Shown here piece by piece: positions 16,049 through 24,855 of a stretch of DNA of 64,000 nucleotides (its first letter is position 1; the number at the start of each line of letters is the position of its first letter). The notes under the pieces are model-generated. The model had not been told where the DNA came from and did no database searches. It was given only the letters and a program-made list of their open reading frames with translations. The translations under genes and the position numbers were made by a program. The DNA comes from VXNE01 sp965261535 (lineage in GTDB: Bacteria > Pseudomonadota > Gammaproteobacteria > Pseudomonadales > Azotimanducaceae), in NCBI GenBank assembly GCA_965261535.1, contig OZ253469.1, positions 1,488,001 through 1,552,000 on the forward strand, in the 5' to 3' direction.

Positions 16049-17465
16049 ATGGCAAATAAACGACCCAACATTCTCTGGATATACATCGAAGACCAGGATC
16101 CGAGATACGGATGCTATGGCGAGACGCTGGTGGAAACCCCCAATGTAGACGCCCTTGCCGCCGAAGGTGTGGTGTTCGAGCAAGCGTACTCGCCGGCGCC
16201 GGTATGTAGCCCCAGCCGCTCGGCGGTTATTACCGGTAGCTACGCGATTCGTCTGGGTACCCATGTCCAGCGCTCGAGCCGCTTTCCCGGGGAAGAAGAT
16301 CTACCTGCCGGATGGCTACAAGACCGTACCGGAGGTCTTCCGCGATGCCGGCTACTTCACGTTCAACAACGGCAAGGACGACTACAACTTCGCCCGTGAC
16401 CGAAGCGTGTTGTATACCACCGGCAACGATGCGCGGAAGCCGGACGGCAAGGTGAACGGCGGGGTGAGTCTGCAGCGCGGCAGCGGCGACTGGCGCGAGT
16501 GCCCCGAAGGTATGCCCTTCTTCGCGCAGATACAGACCAACGGCGGCAAGGACGGTTACAGCGCCGAGCAGGCATCGGGAGTCTTGCAGCGCCTGGGGGT
16601 CGAGGATCCGCAACTCGTCAACCCTGACGACGTCACCGTGCCGCCGCAGTATCCGGATATTCCGGAAATGCGCGAGATGGTCGCCAACCAGCTCAACACC
16701 ATGCTGGTCAGCGACGTCCTCGTAGGTCAGATGATCGAGCGTCTGAAGGCGGATGGACATTGGGGCAACACCATCATTTTCTTCCTGAGCGATCACGGCG
16801 CCCTGTTTCCGCGCGCCAAGCAGATGTGTTACGAGGAGGGCCTGCACGTACCGTTGATGGCAGCCGCGCCGGGCATGCCGGAGTTCCAGAAGCTGATCCC
16901 GCCTGGCACGCGGCGCAGGGAACCGGTCGCCACCCTGGACGTGGGCGCCACATCACTGGAACTCGCCGGAATCACGGTGCCGGACCATATGGACTCCGCC
17001 AACCTGTTCGAGGGACCCCAGCGCGAGCATGTGTTCTCGGCGAGAGACCGCTGCGAATGGGTGGTGGACAGGACCCGCAGCGCTATCGGTGACCGCTATC
17101 ACTACATCAGGAACTTCATGACCGACCGGCCGGTCGCACAGCCCAATTTCCGCGACGCGTGGCCGGCGATCATACGAACTCGGGAGTTGTATGAACGCGG
17201 CGAGCTGACATCGACCCAGGCATTGGCCTATGGACCGAGGCCGGCGGAAGAACTGTACGATCTGAAGGAGGATCCTCACGAGACGGTCAACCTGGCGGAC
17301 GACCCCGACCACCAGGAAATCCTGAAGGCCATGCGTACACTCGTGGAGGCCTGGATCGCGGATACGGATGACAAGGGACAGTACCCGGAATCGAAAGCGG
17401 CGCTCGCGGTCACCAAGAAGCAGTTTGGGAGGTGGTGCACCGACCCGATATTCGATGATGTGTGA
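16049..17465 (+). pseudogene. Sulfatase (alkaline phosphatase superfamily), one frame break
   Basis: Type I sulfatase hydrolysing sulfate esters with a formylglycine made from Cys in PVCSPSRSAVITG. The N-terminal metal-binding region (NILWIYIEDQDPRYGCYGE) is in the frame starting at ATG 16049. After RSSRFPGEE the frame breaks at about 16288-16299 by one extra base, and the rest (IYLPDGYKTVPEVF onward, LSDHGALFPRAKQMCYEEG, C-terminus at 17465) continues in the next frame. The damaged sulfatase at 34.9-36.7 kb aligns across this point (RVPNAEIHLP), proving the break. One indel next to CCCGGGG could be an assembly error, so the gene may be functional. No signal peptide is evident. Confidence 0.85.
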
Positions 17466-17472
17466 TTGACGC
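17314..17472 (+). repeat. Direct repeat, left copy (sulfatase 3' end)
   Basis: About 160 bp that recur at 19941-20100, including a 35-bp identical run at 17427-17461 and 20055-20089 (it begins gggaggtggtgcaccgaccc). The left copy keeps the sulfatase reading frame. The placement beside an integrase remnant resembles an attachment-site duplication. Confidence 0.75.
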
Positions 17473-17759
17473 GCCGCGAGCTGGAAAGATCGCGCCGGGT
17501 CAGAAGAACAATGGCGCGCAAGTCTCCGCGCCTATGCGTTGCCCGGATCGGTGCCAAATCCGAGAGCGCCGTCACCACGACCGACGTCATGGCCCTCCTG
17601 TTGCCTATCTGGTCGATCAAGCGGGTGACCGCCCGGCGCGTACGACAGCGCATCGGCGCGGTGACGAAGAGGGCCCTCGCGCAGGGGTTCCGGGCCGACA
17701 ATCCCGCTGGGCCGCAGCGGCGTACGACCCCGTACCTGCTCGATCTTAGATCGTGGTGA
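17466..17759 (+). pseudogene. Tyrosine recombinase (phage-type integrase) remnant
   Basis: Directly after the sulfatase stop the plus strand encodes TTTDVMALLLPIWSIKRVTA, then RRVRQRIGAVTKRALAQGFR and ADNPAG. This is the core-binding (SAM-like) domain typical of P4/prophage integrases. No catalytic Arg/His/Tyr domain follows; the homology ends near 17710 and the frame closes at 17759. The position at the end of a duplicated gene terminus suggests the integrase of a now-decayed element. Confidence 0.65.
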
Positions 17760-18412
17760 CCGCCGAGACGCGACTTAGCATTGGCCAGTGAACCTTGCGC
17801 TTCCGTCAGCCACTCTCCGCACCGTTCCCGCCCGTTTGCGTACCCGACGTCCGGTTCTACTAGCTGCCGTCGCCAATGAGATGTCTTCAACTCGAAGTCG
17901 CCATGCGCACGAATGAGCGCCAACGCCTCGCCCAACTCGTTCGACCAATCCAGATAAGACTTCCAGGCTTCGGGCGCCGACCCGCAAACGGCCGCCAGAT
18001 CGCATAGATTGTCCCTTTCCCCCGGCCAATCCCACACGACGACGCTAATCCCCAAATCACTTCCGTGCCCGTGAAGCTTCTCGCGATCGGTGCTGTCGAT
18101 CTCGCGGGTCGAGGCGAGAATCCAGAGATCGGGCGGCGGGTCAGCCGTGGACGCCTCGGTCAGCTTATGGAGCAATGCATCTACTGGGAGCCTTGTCTTT
18201 GTCCCGTACCGCTTGGACTCTAAGGCGATCCTCACGAGATTTGCCGGGTCTGAGCGGACGTCACTGCCGCCCTGAGATCCTGCCTTCACCACGTAGAATG
18301 CCTTCTCAGTGAGTTCCCGGAGCACTGCTGCCAGAAAGCCCTCGAACCCAGACGATCCCGTGGCCTCCAACTGGAACAGTCGTTCCCAAAGGATCTGTTG
18401 CGCATTCGCCAT
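17760..18412 (-). pseudogene. PD-(D/E)xK nuclease-domain protein, 3'-truncated
   Basis: The reading frame starts at ATG 18412 (alternatives 18418, TTG 18424), with GAGG upstream, and runs about 218 residues. The N-terminal domain has SSGFEGFLAAVLRELTEKAF, then GSQGGSDVRSDP and IALESKRYG, matching an Asp ... Glu-x-Lys nuclease core. It continues with a helical segment (EAWKSYLDWSNELGEALALI) and a PDVGYANGRERCGEWLTEAQ linker that usually leads into a further domain. At about 17760 the sequence runs into the antisense of the integrase remnant. Such nuclease domains commonly cap STAND-like ATPases in anti-phage proteins; the partner domain would be the lost part (inference). Confidence 0.6.
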
Positions 18413-18721
18413 GTCCATCCTCAATCGAAATCCCCGGCGGTTACGGTCCCGCGTTGTCCTATGCTGTTTGGCCTTCCAAATTCGCGCTCAACTCGGCCGC
18501 TCTGTTTGAATCAGTAACTTAGGATGGAAGGCGTGGCTGAGAGCGAGGCAGGCCATTGTTTCGGGTTTCGCGATTCGCCGATTCTGGTGCTTTCACGCCC
18601 CTACTGGCCACTCGCCGTCCGCATCACGACTTGCGAGCAAGTAAAGGCGCTCCTGACAACCCCCAGAATGGCAGACCTCAACCTCGGTATTATGGTTCAA
18701 ACTGCTTATTTGAGGTGGCTA

Positions 18722-18844
18722 ATGGAACGTCCCTTTCGAACCGGTTGCCTACTCACCTTGGGCGTTGGGGTTGGCCTTTTGTTGCTGCTCGTCGGACTGC
18801 CAGCCTTAATTGCCTTTCTGTCAGGCCTAGCTGGAGCGCCATAG
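18722..18844 (+). CDS. Possible 40-residue membrane protein
   Basis: ATG 18722 follows GAGGTGGCTA, a plausible ribosome-binding site, and encodes MERPFRTGCLLTLGVGVGLL, then LLLVGLPALIAFLSGLAGAP: one strongly hydrophobic segment with a positively charged N-terminus. It is unrecognised. The rest of 18413-19088 (about 550 bp) holds nothing else I can support. Confidence 0.35.
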   Translation: MERPFRTGCLLTLGVGVGLLLLLVGLPALIAFLSGLAGAP

Positions 18845-19088
18845 AAACGACCCTTTCCGTACACTTGCCGCAGTTGCGAGGAGAAGCGATGCGTCGGCTC
18901 CTAAAGGGAATCATCGCGACGCGACCTCGGTATACGCGCCGACGGGCGCAGGATAGAAAGGGATGGCGCGACGACCGGAGACTTCGCGAAGTGTTCTGAG
19001 TCTCAACGCTACGGTAGAGTTGTTGCGTCGGCGACAAGTGCTTTAGCCGGCAAGCGGCGCTGACGTAGGAAAGATCGAGATAGGTGGA

Positions 19089-19802
19089 ATGAAACGAAAT
19101 CCCGGCCAGTGGCTTCGCGAAAAGCTCCAAGACCGATTGGTAGAGGTCGCCTTGCTCGCGACTTTGGGTACGGGGTGGCTTTGCGGTGCAGCTCTGGCTC
19201 TCTGGATGACGTTGTTTGGTCCACGGCTGGGGTTGGATTGGACCATCTGGTTCGCGCTTTTGCCCGGCGCGGTGTTCCTGGCGGCGGGACTATACAAGGC
19301 GAAGCGGGGGTGGCGATTGCCGGACATGCGAAAGGGTGCGCGCGCCGAGGAGACGATCGGACAGGCGATCGAGTACGCGCTGACTCGAGATGCGTGCGCG
19401 GTGGCGCACCATGTCGAAGAGATCGCCAAGGTCGGGGACATCGACCACCTGGTGGCGACGCCGCACGGGCTATGGGTGATCGAAACGAAGCATGGGTTCG
19501 TTCCGAAGTCGGAATTCGCCGAAACCCTGCGGCGCATCGCACGCAATGTCGAAGGCGTCCGGGAGTGGGCGCCGCAAACGCGGGTAACCGGATGTCTTGT
19601 GTTCGCCAGCGAGCAGAAGCGGCGTCCAAAACCGACCTTCAAGCAGGGAGGAGAGACGATCAGGGCATTCGCCAACCGAACGGCGCTGATGCGCGAGTTG
19701 CGGGCCGAGGCGCGCGACGCGGGAAGCGCTTCGGACCTGGCACTGAGGGTCTGGAAGCTCGGCAAGCTTGAGCCCCCGGATCAGTCCGTCGCGGCTGGAT
19801 AG
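19089..19802 (+). CDS. Membrane-anchored NERD-domain (nuclease-related) protein
   Basis: 237 residues. Two hydrophobic segments (about 20-41 and 51-70) precede a NERD domain: GARAEETIGQAIEYAL, KVGDIDHLVATPHGLWVIETKH. This gives the Glu, Asp-x-Asp and Glu-x-Lys pattern of the PD-(D/E)xK fold near residues 93-138. NERD proteins are often found with mobile DNA and are proposed to act on nucleic acids. The substrate is unknown. It lies inside the 2.5-kb segment bounded by the sulfatase repeats and ends just before a dispersed repeat copy. Confidence 0.75.
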   Translation: MKRNPGQWLREKLQDRLVEVALLATLGTGWLCGAALALWMTLFGPRLGLDWTIWFALLPGAVFLAAGLYKAKRGWRLPDMRKGARAEETIGQAIEYALTRDACAVAHHVEEIAKVGDIDHLVATPHGLWVIETKHGFVPKSEFAETLRRIARNVEGVREWAPQTRVTGCLVFASEQKRRPKPTFKQGGETIRAFANRTALMRELRAEARDAGSASDLALRVWKLGKLEPPDQSVAAG

Positions 19803-19829
19803 ATCCTGCGGTAAGCCCGACGGGCCAAA

Positions 19830-19866
19830 GCCTTCAGCCGGGGAGCGAGAACGCGCCCCTCGCAAG
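19830..19866 (+). repeat. Dispersed GC-rich repeat, copy 4
   Basis: It reads gccttcagccggggagcgag and ends cgcccctcgcaagg, downstream of the NERD gene. Confidence 0.65.
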
Positions 19867-19940
19867 GAGAAACCAAAGCCGAAGGTACCGGCTGTGGGGC
19901 ACTGCTAATCCAGTCTTCTGATCTCGTTGGGCTCGCCCGC

Positions 19941-20100
19941 AGGAAATCCTGAACACCATGTGTGCACCCGTGGAGACCTGGATCGCGGATACCGATGACA
20001 AGGGACAGTAGCCGGAGTCGAATGCGGCGCTAGCGATCACCAAGAAGCAGTTTCGGGAGGTGGTGCACCGACCCGATATTCGATGATGTCTGATTGGCGC
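19941..20100 (+). pseudogene. Direct repeat, right copy: displaced sulfatase 3' end
   Basis: It matches 17314-17472 but with substitutions, an in-frame TAG at DDKGQ-stop, and one inserted base (tttcggg against tttggg) that changes the tail. It is therefore the decayed copy. It lacks any upstream part of a sulfatase gene, as expected if an element had inserted at the 3' end of the gene and displaced the original terminus. Confidence 0.75.
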
Positions 20101-20344
20101 TGTTCGTCGGGAATGCCCCCGGTGGAAGTGGTGCCGTAGCCGCGCCGGCAACGAAGTCTCCGATCTCGAATCGCCCTCCATGATCGTCTGCCAGCCGCTG
20201 GGGTTACTGCGACCCAAGACCAAACGATTGTGGCCGATGGCTCCTCGTGCGCAGTGAGCTTTGACCTGCGCCGGCTGATAGCATAATTTGCAGTCGCGCC
20301 GGTCCGGCAGATCGGCGGCTCGTCGCCAAACAGGAGGCACAGCC

Positions 20345-20482
20345 ACGAGCACAAATCTCACCGTCCGGGACATCGATCCCGCCGCCGCTTCGCGCGGACT
20401 TGCCGTCGTGACGCGAAACGCCGGCGAGTTCCGCAACACCGGCGTCACAGCCGTCGACCCCTGGACCGGCAGTCCGCGATGA
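20345..20482 (+). pseudogene. C-terminal fragment of a PIN-domain toxin
   Basis: The frame encodes RDIDPAAASRGLAVVTRNAG, then EFRNTGVTAVDPW. This resembles the end of VapC-type toxins, where SRGLxVVTRN precedes the last conserved Asp region and a VxPW-like tail. No N-terminal PIN segment or antitoxin precedes it. It is a remnant between the sulfatase repeat and hsdR; the remainder of 20101-20545 holds nothing supportable. Confidence 0.5.
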
Positions 20483-20545
20483 GCACTGCTCCCGACGCTA
20501 CAGTTGACAGGCCAGTTCGCTGGGCACGTCCACAAGACCGATCCC

Positions 20546-23296
20546 ATGCCGCCTGACGTCAACCAGAAGCCCGAACAAATCGCCCGCGACCGGATCGACG
20601 ACCGCCTCCGGGCTGCGGGATGGCACGTGCAGGACAAAGACGCGCTCGACTTCACTGCGGGTCTTGGCATCGCGGCGCGCGAATACCAGACCGATGTCGG
20701 ACCTGCCGACTATGTTCTCTTCGTTGACAGACAGGCCATCGGCGTCGTGGAGGCCAAGCCGGACAACTGGGGCGCCAAGCTCACAACCGTCGAAGAGCAG
20801 TCGGAGGGCTACGCCAAGGCCAAGCTCAAGTGGGTCTCGAACGCCGAACCTTTGCCCTTTCTCTACGAGAGCACGGGGCAGATCACGCGGTTCACGAACG
20901 GGCGCGACCCGAATCCGCGTTCTCGGGAGATCTTCACCTTCCACCGCCCGGAGACCTTCAAGTCTTGGGCGCTCGCCCCACGATCCTTTCGATCAGGCAT
21001 CGCCTCACTCCCGACGCTGAACCCCGCCGGCCTGCGCGAGTGCCAGCTCAGGGCGATCACCAATCTCGAAGTTTCGCTGAAGGCCGACAAGCCGCGCGCT
21101 CTCGTCCAGATGGCGACCGGATCCGGCAAGACCTTCGCCGCCATCACGCAGGTCTACCGCCTGCTGAAGCATGCGGGCACACCGCGTGTCCTATTTCTGG
21201 TCGACACCCGCAACCTGGGCGAGCAGGCCGAACAGGAGTTCATGGCCTTCATCCCAAACGACGACAATCGCAAGTTCACCGAGATCTACAACGTTCAGCG
21301 CCTGAAGTCGCCTTCCATCGCCGGCGATGTGCAGGTCGTCATCTCCACGATCCAGCGCATGTACGCGACGCTCAAACGGGAGGAACTCGCGGAAGGCGCG
21401 GAAGAGGAGCATCCCGAGGAACGGCCATCGCACCGCAGGGAACCCTTGCCGGTCGTCTACAACGCCACGCTCCCGCCCGAATATTTCGACGTGGTCATCA
21501 TCGATGAGTGCCACCGCTCGATCTACAACCTGTGGCGGCAGGTTATCGAGTATTTCGATGCCTTCCTGATCGGCCTCACCGCCACGCCGGACAACCGCAC
21601 CTACGGGTTCTTTCAGAAGAATGTCGTCAGCGAATACACCCACGAAGAGGCTGTGGCGGACAAGGTCAACGTGGGCAACGAGATCTATCTGATCGACACG
21701 GAAATCACGCAAAGCGGCGAGACTATCAAGGCCGAGCAACTCGTGGAGAAGCGGGAGCGGCAGACCCGCGCGCGCCGCTGGGAAGTCCAGGACGAGCCAA
21801 CTGTCTACACCGCCCCGCAGCTCGACCGCTCGGTCGTGAACCCCGACCAGATCCGAACCGTGATTCGCGCCTTCCACGACAACTGGCCGCAAATATTTCC
21901 CGGCCGGGAGGAGCTTCCCAAGACCCTGATCTTCGCCAAGACCGACAGCCACGCCGACGACATCATCCAGACCGTGCGGCAGGAGTTCGGCCAAGGCAAC
22001 GAGTTCTGCCGCAAGATCACCAATGGGGCCAAGACTCCGAAGTCCACCCTCGCGGCCTTTCGCAACGAGTATTCCCCGCGCATCGCCGTCACAGTGGACA
22101 TGATCGCCACCGGCACCGACGTGAAGCCGCTCGAATGCCTGCTGTTCATGCGCGACGTCAAATCCCGAAACTACTTCGAGCAGATGAAGGGCCGCGGCAC
22201 CCGCGTTCTCATGCCGGACGACCTCCGGAAGGTCACGCCGTCCGCTCCCGCCAAGACCCATTACGTCATCGTCGATGCCGTGGGAGTCACGAAGTCGATA
22301 AAGACCGACAGCCAGCCGCTCGACACAAAGCCCTCCGTCCCGTTCAAGGACCTCGCCATGTGGCTGATGATGGGCGACCGGTCCGAGGAGACGGTGAGTT
22401 CGCTGGCCGGGCGCCTCTCGCGCCTCGATAACAAACTTGGAGCCGAGGACCAGGCAAGGATCGAACAGGCCGCCGGCAAGACCCTGTCCGCCATCGTCCG
22501 CGATCTGCTGGACGCCATCGACGCCGACAAGGTCGAGGCCGATGCCATTGCCGCGGGCAATGCCGAACCCGACGACTCCGACATGCGGGCCGCGCGCGAA
22601 GAGCGGATCAAACAGGCGGCCAACGTTTTCACCGGTCCGGTCATCAACCTGATGGACACGATCCGCCGCGACAACGAACAGACCATCGACCACGACAACC
22701 TGGACAGGCTCCTGCGCGCCGAATGGGCTGGCGATGTGGCAGCGAACGCGAAGAAGATCGCGCAGGATTTCGAGGACTACCTGGAGGGGAACCGCGACGA
22801 GATCGAGGCGCTCACGATCTACTTCACCCAGCCCGCCCGCCGCGCCGCGGTCACCTTCGCGATGATCAAGGACGTGATGGCCAAGCTCAAGGCGGACCGT
22901 CCGCTTCTGGCCCCACTCACCGTCTGGCGCGCCTATGCGCATCTCGACGACTACAAGGGCAAGAATCCAGTCAACGAACTAACAGCGCTTGTTGCCCTCA
23001 TCCGGCGTGTAAGCGGTCTCGACGAGACATTGACCCGCCATTCCGATCAGGTCAGGCGCAACTTCCAGACCTGGATCCTGAATCGCCACGCCGGGGCGGG
23101 CGATAAGTTCTCGGAAGAACAGATGGACTGGCTCCGCATGATCCGCGACCACCTTGCAACTTCGTTCACAATTGAGCGCGACGATCTGGAGATGGCCCCC
23201 TTCGATGCACATGGCGGTCTGGGACGGATGTACGTCCTCTTCGGCGAAAGGATGGATGACGTCATGTCCGAAGTGAACGAGGCGCTCGCGGCATGA
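20546..23296 (+). CDS. hsdR: Type I restriction enzyme, R subunit HsdR
   Basis: Motor and nuclease subunit of a type I restriction-modification complex. Of 916 residues, the N-terminal nuclease core has REYQTDVGPADYVLFVD followed by VVEAKP (Glu69-Ala-Lys71). The helicase has Walker A MATGSGKT (Lys195), a DECH box in VVIIDECHRS, FLIGLTATPDN and motif VI MKGRGTRV. ATG 20546 is chosen because the EQIARDRIDDRLRAAGW start matches HsdR proteins; TTG 20504 would add 14 residues. It heads the hsdR-hsdS-AlbA_2-hsdM operon with 4-bp overlaps. Confidence 0.96.
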   Translation: MPPDVNQKPEQIARDRIDDRLRAAGWHVQDKDALDFTAGLGIAAREYQTDVGPADYVLFVDRQAIGVVEAKPDNWGAKLTTVEEQSEGYAKAKLKWVSNAEPLPFLYESTGQITRFTNGRDPNPRSREIFTFHRPETFKSWALAPRSFRSGIASLPTLNPAGLRECQLRAITNLEVSLKADKPRALVQMATGSGKTFAAITQVYRLLKHAGTPRVLFLVDTRNLGEQAEQEFMAFIPNDDNRKFTEIYNVQRLKSPSIAGDVQVVISTIQRMYATLKREELAEGAEEEHPEERPSHRREPLPVVYNATLPPEYFDVVIIDECHRSIYNLWRQVIEYFDAFLIGLTATPDNRTYGFFQKNVVSEYTHEEAVADKVNVGNEIYLIDTEITQSGETIKAEQLVEKRERQTRARRWEVQDEPTVYTAPQLDRSVVNPDQIRTVIRAFHDNWPQIFPGREELPKTLIFAKTDSHADDIIQTVRQEFGQGNEFCRKITNGAKTPKSTLAAFRNEYSPRIAVTVDMIATGTDVKPLECLLFMRDVKSRNYFEQMKGRGTRVLMPDDLRKVTPSAPAKTHYVIVDAVGVTKSIKTDSQPLDTKPSVPFKDLAMWLMMGDRSEETVSSLAGRLSRLDNKLGAEDQARIEQAAGKTLSAIVRDLLDAIDADKVEADAIAAGNAEPDDSDMRAAREERIKQAANVFTGPVINLMDTIRRDNEQTIDHDNLDRLLRAEWAGDVAANAKKIAQDFEDYLEGNRDEIEALTIYFTQPARRAAVTFAMIKDVMAKLKADRPLLAPLTVWRAYAHLDDYKGKNPVNELTALVALIRRVSGLDETLTRHSDQVRRNFQTWILNRHAGAGDKFSEEQMDWLRMIRDHLATSFTIERDDLEMAPFDAHGGLGRMYVLFGERMDDVMSEVNEALAA

Positions 23297-24855
23297 TGGA
23301 CTATCCTCCCGGATGGGCTAACGCGCCGCTCTATGAGATTTGCGCCATTAACCCACGCGTCGACAAGAACTCCATCGATTCAGAAACCGTTGTGTCCTTT
23401 GTGCCGATGCCGGCCGTCGAGGCAGGAACCGGCAAGATCGACGTCAGCGAGACCCGGAGTTTCGGGGCCGTTCGGAAAGGCTATACGCCTTTTCGGAAGC
23501 GCGACGTCCTCTTCGCCAAGATCACGCCGTGCATGGAGAACGGCAAAATGGCCATCGTGCCTGATTTGGCGAGCGAGTACGGCTTTGGATCGACCGAATT
23601 TCATGTGCTGAGGCCAGCCAATGGCATCGATCCACGCTTCCTTTATCACGTTGTATCCGACCGCGCGTTTCGCTTTCATGCCGAACACAACATGACCGGG
23701 GCTGTAGGTCAAAAACGCGTACCTGCCACCATTATCGAGCAGCACGAAATCGGGTTGCCGCCAACGAACGAGCAACGCCGAATCGCGGACAGGATCGAGG
23801 CTCTCTTCGACGAGATCGACCGGGGTGTCGAGAGCCTTCGCGATGCCAAGCGAGCCATCGAGCTTTATCGCCAGTCACTGCTCAAGGCAGCCTTCGAAGG
23901 CCGCCTCACCGCCGACTGGCGGGCAGAGAACTCCGATAAGCTGGAAAGCTCAGAAGCGCTGCTCGCGCGTATTCGCGAGGAACGCGAAAGGCGCTATAGG
24001 GTTGCTCTCGAAGACTGGGAGCGAGCGGTCGCCGGGTGGAAGAATGGGGCGCAGAACGGCAGGAAACCCACAAAGCCGAAGCCGCCTGCGGGATTCGATC
24101 TCCTTTGGATATCGGAGTGCTTGCCTTGGCCGAGTGTCCGCGTGAGGGCGCTGCTCGGCGCACCACTCGTCAACGGTCGGTCCGCGAAGGACAGAAAGGG
24201 AGGCTTTCCCGTACTTCGCCTCACCGCGCTCAAGAGTGGCAAGATCGACCTTCGAGAATCCAAAGAAGGCGACTGGAGCGAAGCGGATGCAGCGCCGTTC
24301 CTCGTGAAGCGCGACGACATATTCATTTCGCGAGGCAATGGCAGCAAGAAGCTGGTTGGCATTGGCGGTCGTGTGCTACATGAACCGACGCCGGTCGCGT
24401 TTCCCGACACGATGATCCGGGTGCGACCGGACACGAGCGCCGTCCGGCCAGAGTACTTCCTCTTGGCATGGAACTCCTGGATTGTACGTCAGCAAATCGA
24501 GAAAGCGGCTCGAACCACGGCAGGCATCTACAAGATCAATCAAGGCCATATTCGCGGGTTTGTGCTTCCCCTTCCTTCTCTAGCGGAGCAGACGGAGATT
24601 GTCCGGATTCTCAATGAGCGCCTTGAAGCAGTCGACACCCTTCATGCCGAAATGGACGCCAACGTGGCCCGCGCCGAAGCGCTCCGCCAATCCATCCTGA
24701 AGAAGGCGTTCGCGGGCGAACTCGTCCCCCAGGACCCCGACGGTGAACCGGCGCAGGCGCTCCTCGCCCGCATCCGCGCCAGCCGGGTCGGGGATTCGAC
24801 CACCAAGCCCCGAAGGCGTGCGCGACGACGCGCTCGCGCCGCCGCTCCGCCATGA
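23293..24855 (+). CDS. hsdS: Type I restriction-modification specificity subunit HsdS
   Basis: DNA-recognition subunit shared by the restriction and methylation complexes. Its 520 residues hold two target-recognition domains (about 1-150 and 265-430), each followed by a conserved helical spacer: LPPTNEQRRIADRIEALFDE and LPSLAEQTEIVRILNERLEA. A basic tail (TTKPRRRARRRARAAA) closes the protein. The ATG overlaps the hsdR stop (ATGA) and its own stop overlaps the next ATG. Confidence 0.94.
   Translation: MMDYPPGWANAPLYEICAINPRVDKNSIDSETVVSFVPMPAVEAGTGKIDVSETRSFGAVRKGYTPFRKRDVLFAKITPCMENGKMAIVPDLASEYGFGSTEFHVLRPANGIDPRFLYHVVSDRAFRFHAEHNMTGAVGQKRVPATIIEQHEIGLPPTNEQRRIADRIEALFDEIDRGVESLRDAKRAIELYRQSLLKAAFEGRLTADWRAENSDKLESSEALLARIREERERRYRVALEDWERAVAGWKNGAQNGRKPTKPKPPAGFDLLWISECLPWPSVRVRALLGAPLVNGRSAKDRKGGFPVLRLTALKSGKIDLRESKEGDWSEADAAPFLVKRDDIFISRGNGSKKLVGIGGRVLHEPTPVAFPDTMIRVRPDTSAVRPEYFLLAWNSWIVRQQIEKAARTTAGIYKINQGHIRGFVLPLPSLAEQTEIVRILNERLEAVDTLHAEMDANVARAEALRQSILKKAFAGELVPQDPDGEPAQALLARIRASRVGDSTTKPRRRARRRARAAAPP

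Noticed and set aside
21191..22942. Long minus-strand open frame (583 codons) opposite hsdR
   Set aside because: It is a shadow of hsdR in GC-rich DNA: no family motifs, no ribosome-binding site, and the plus strand encodes an unmistakable protein.
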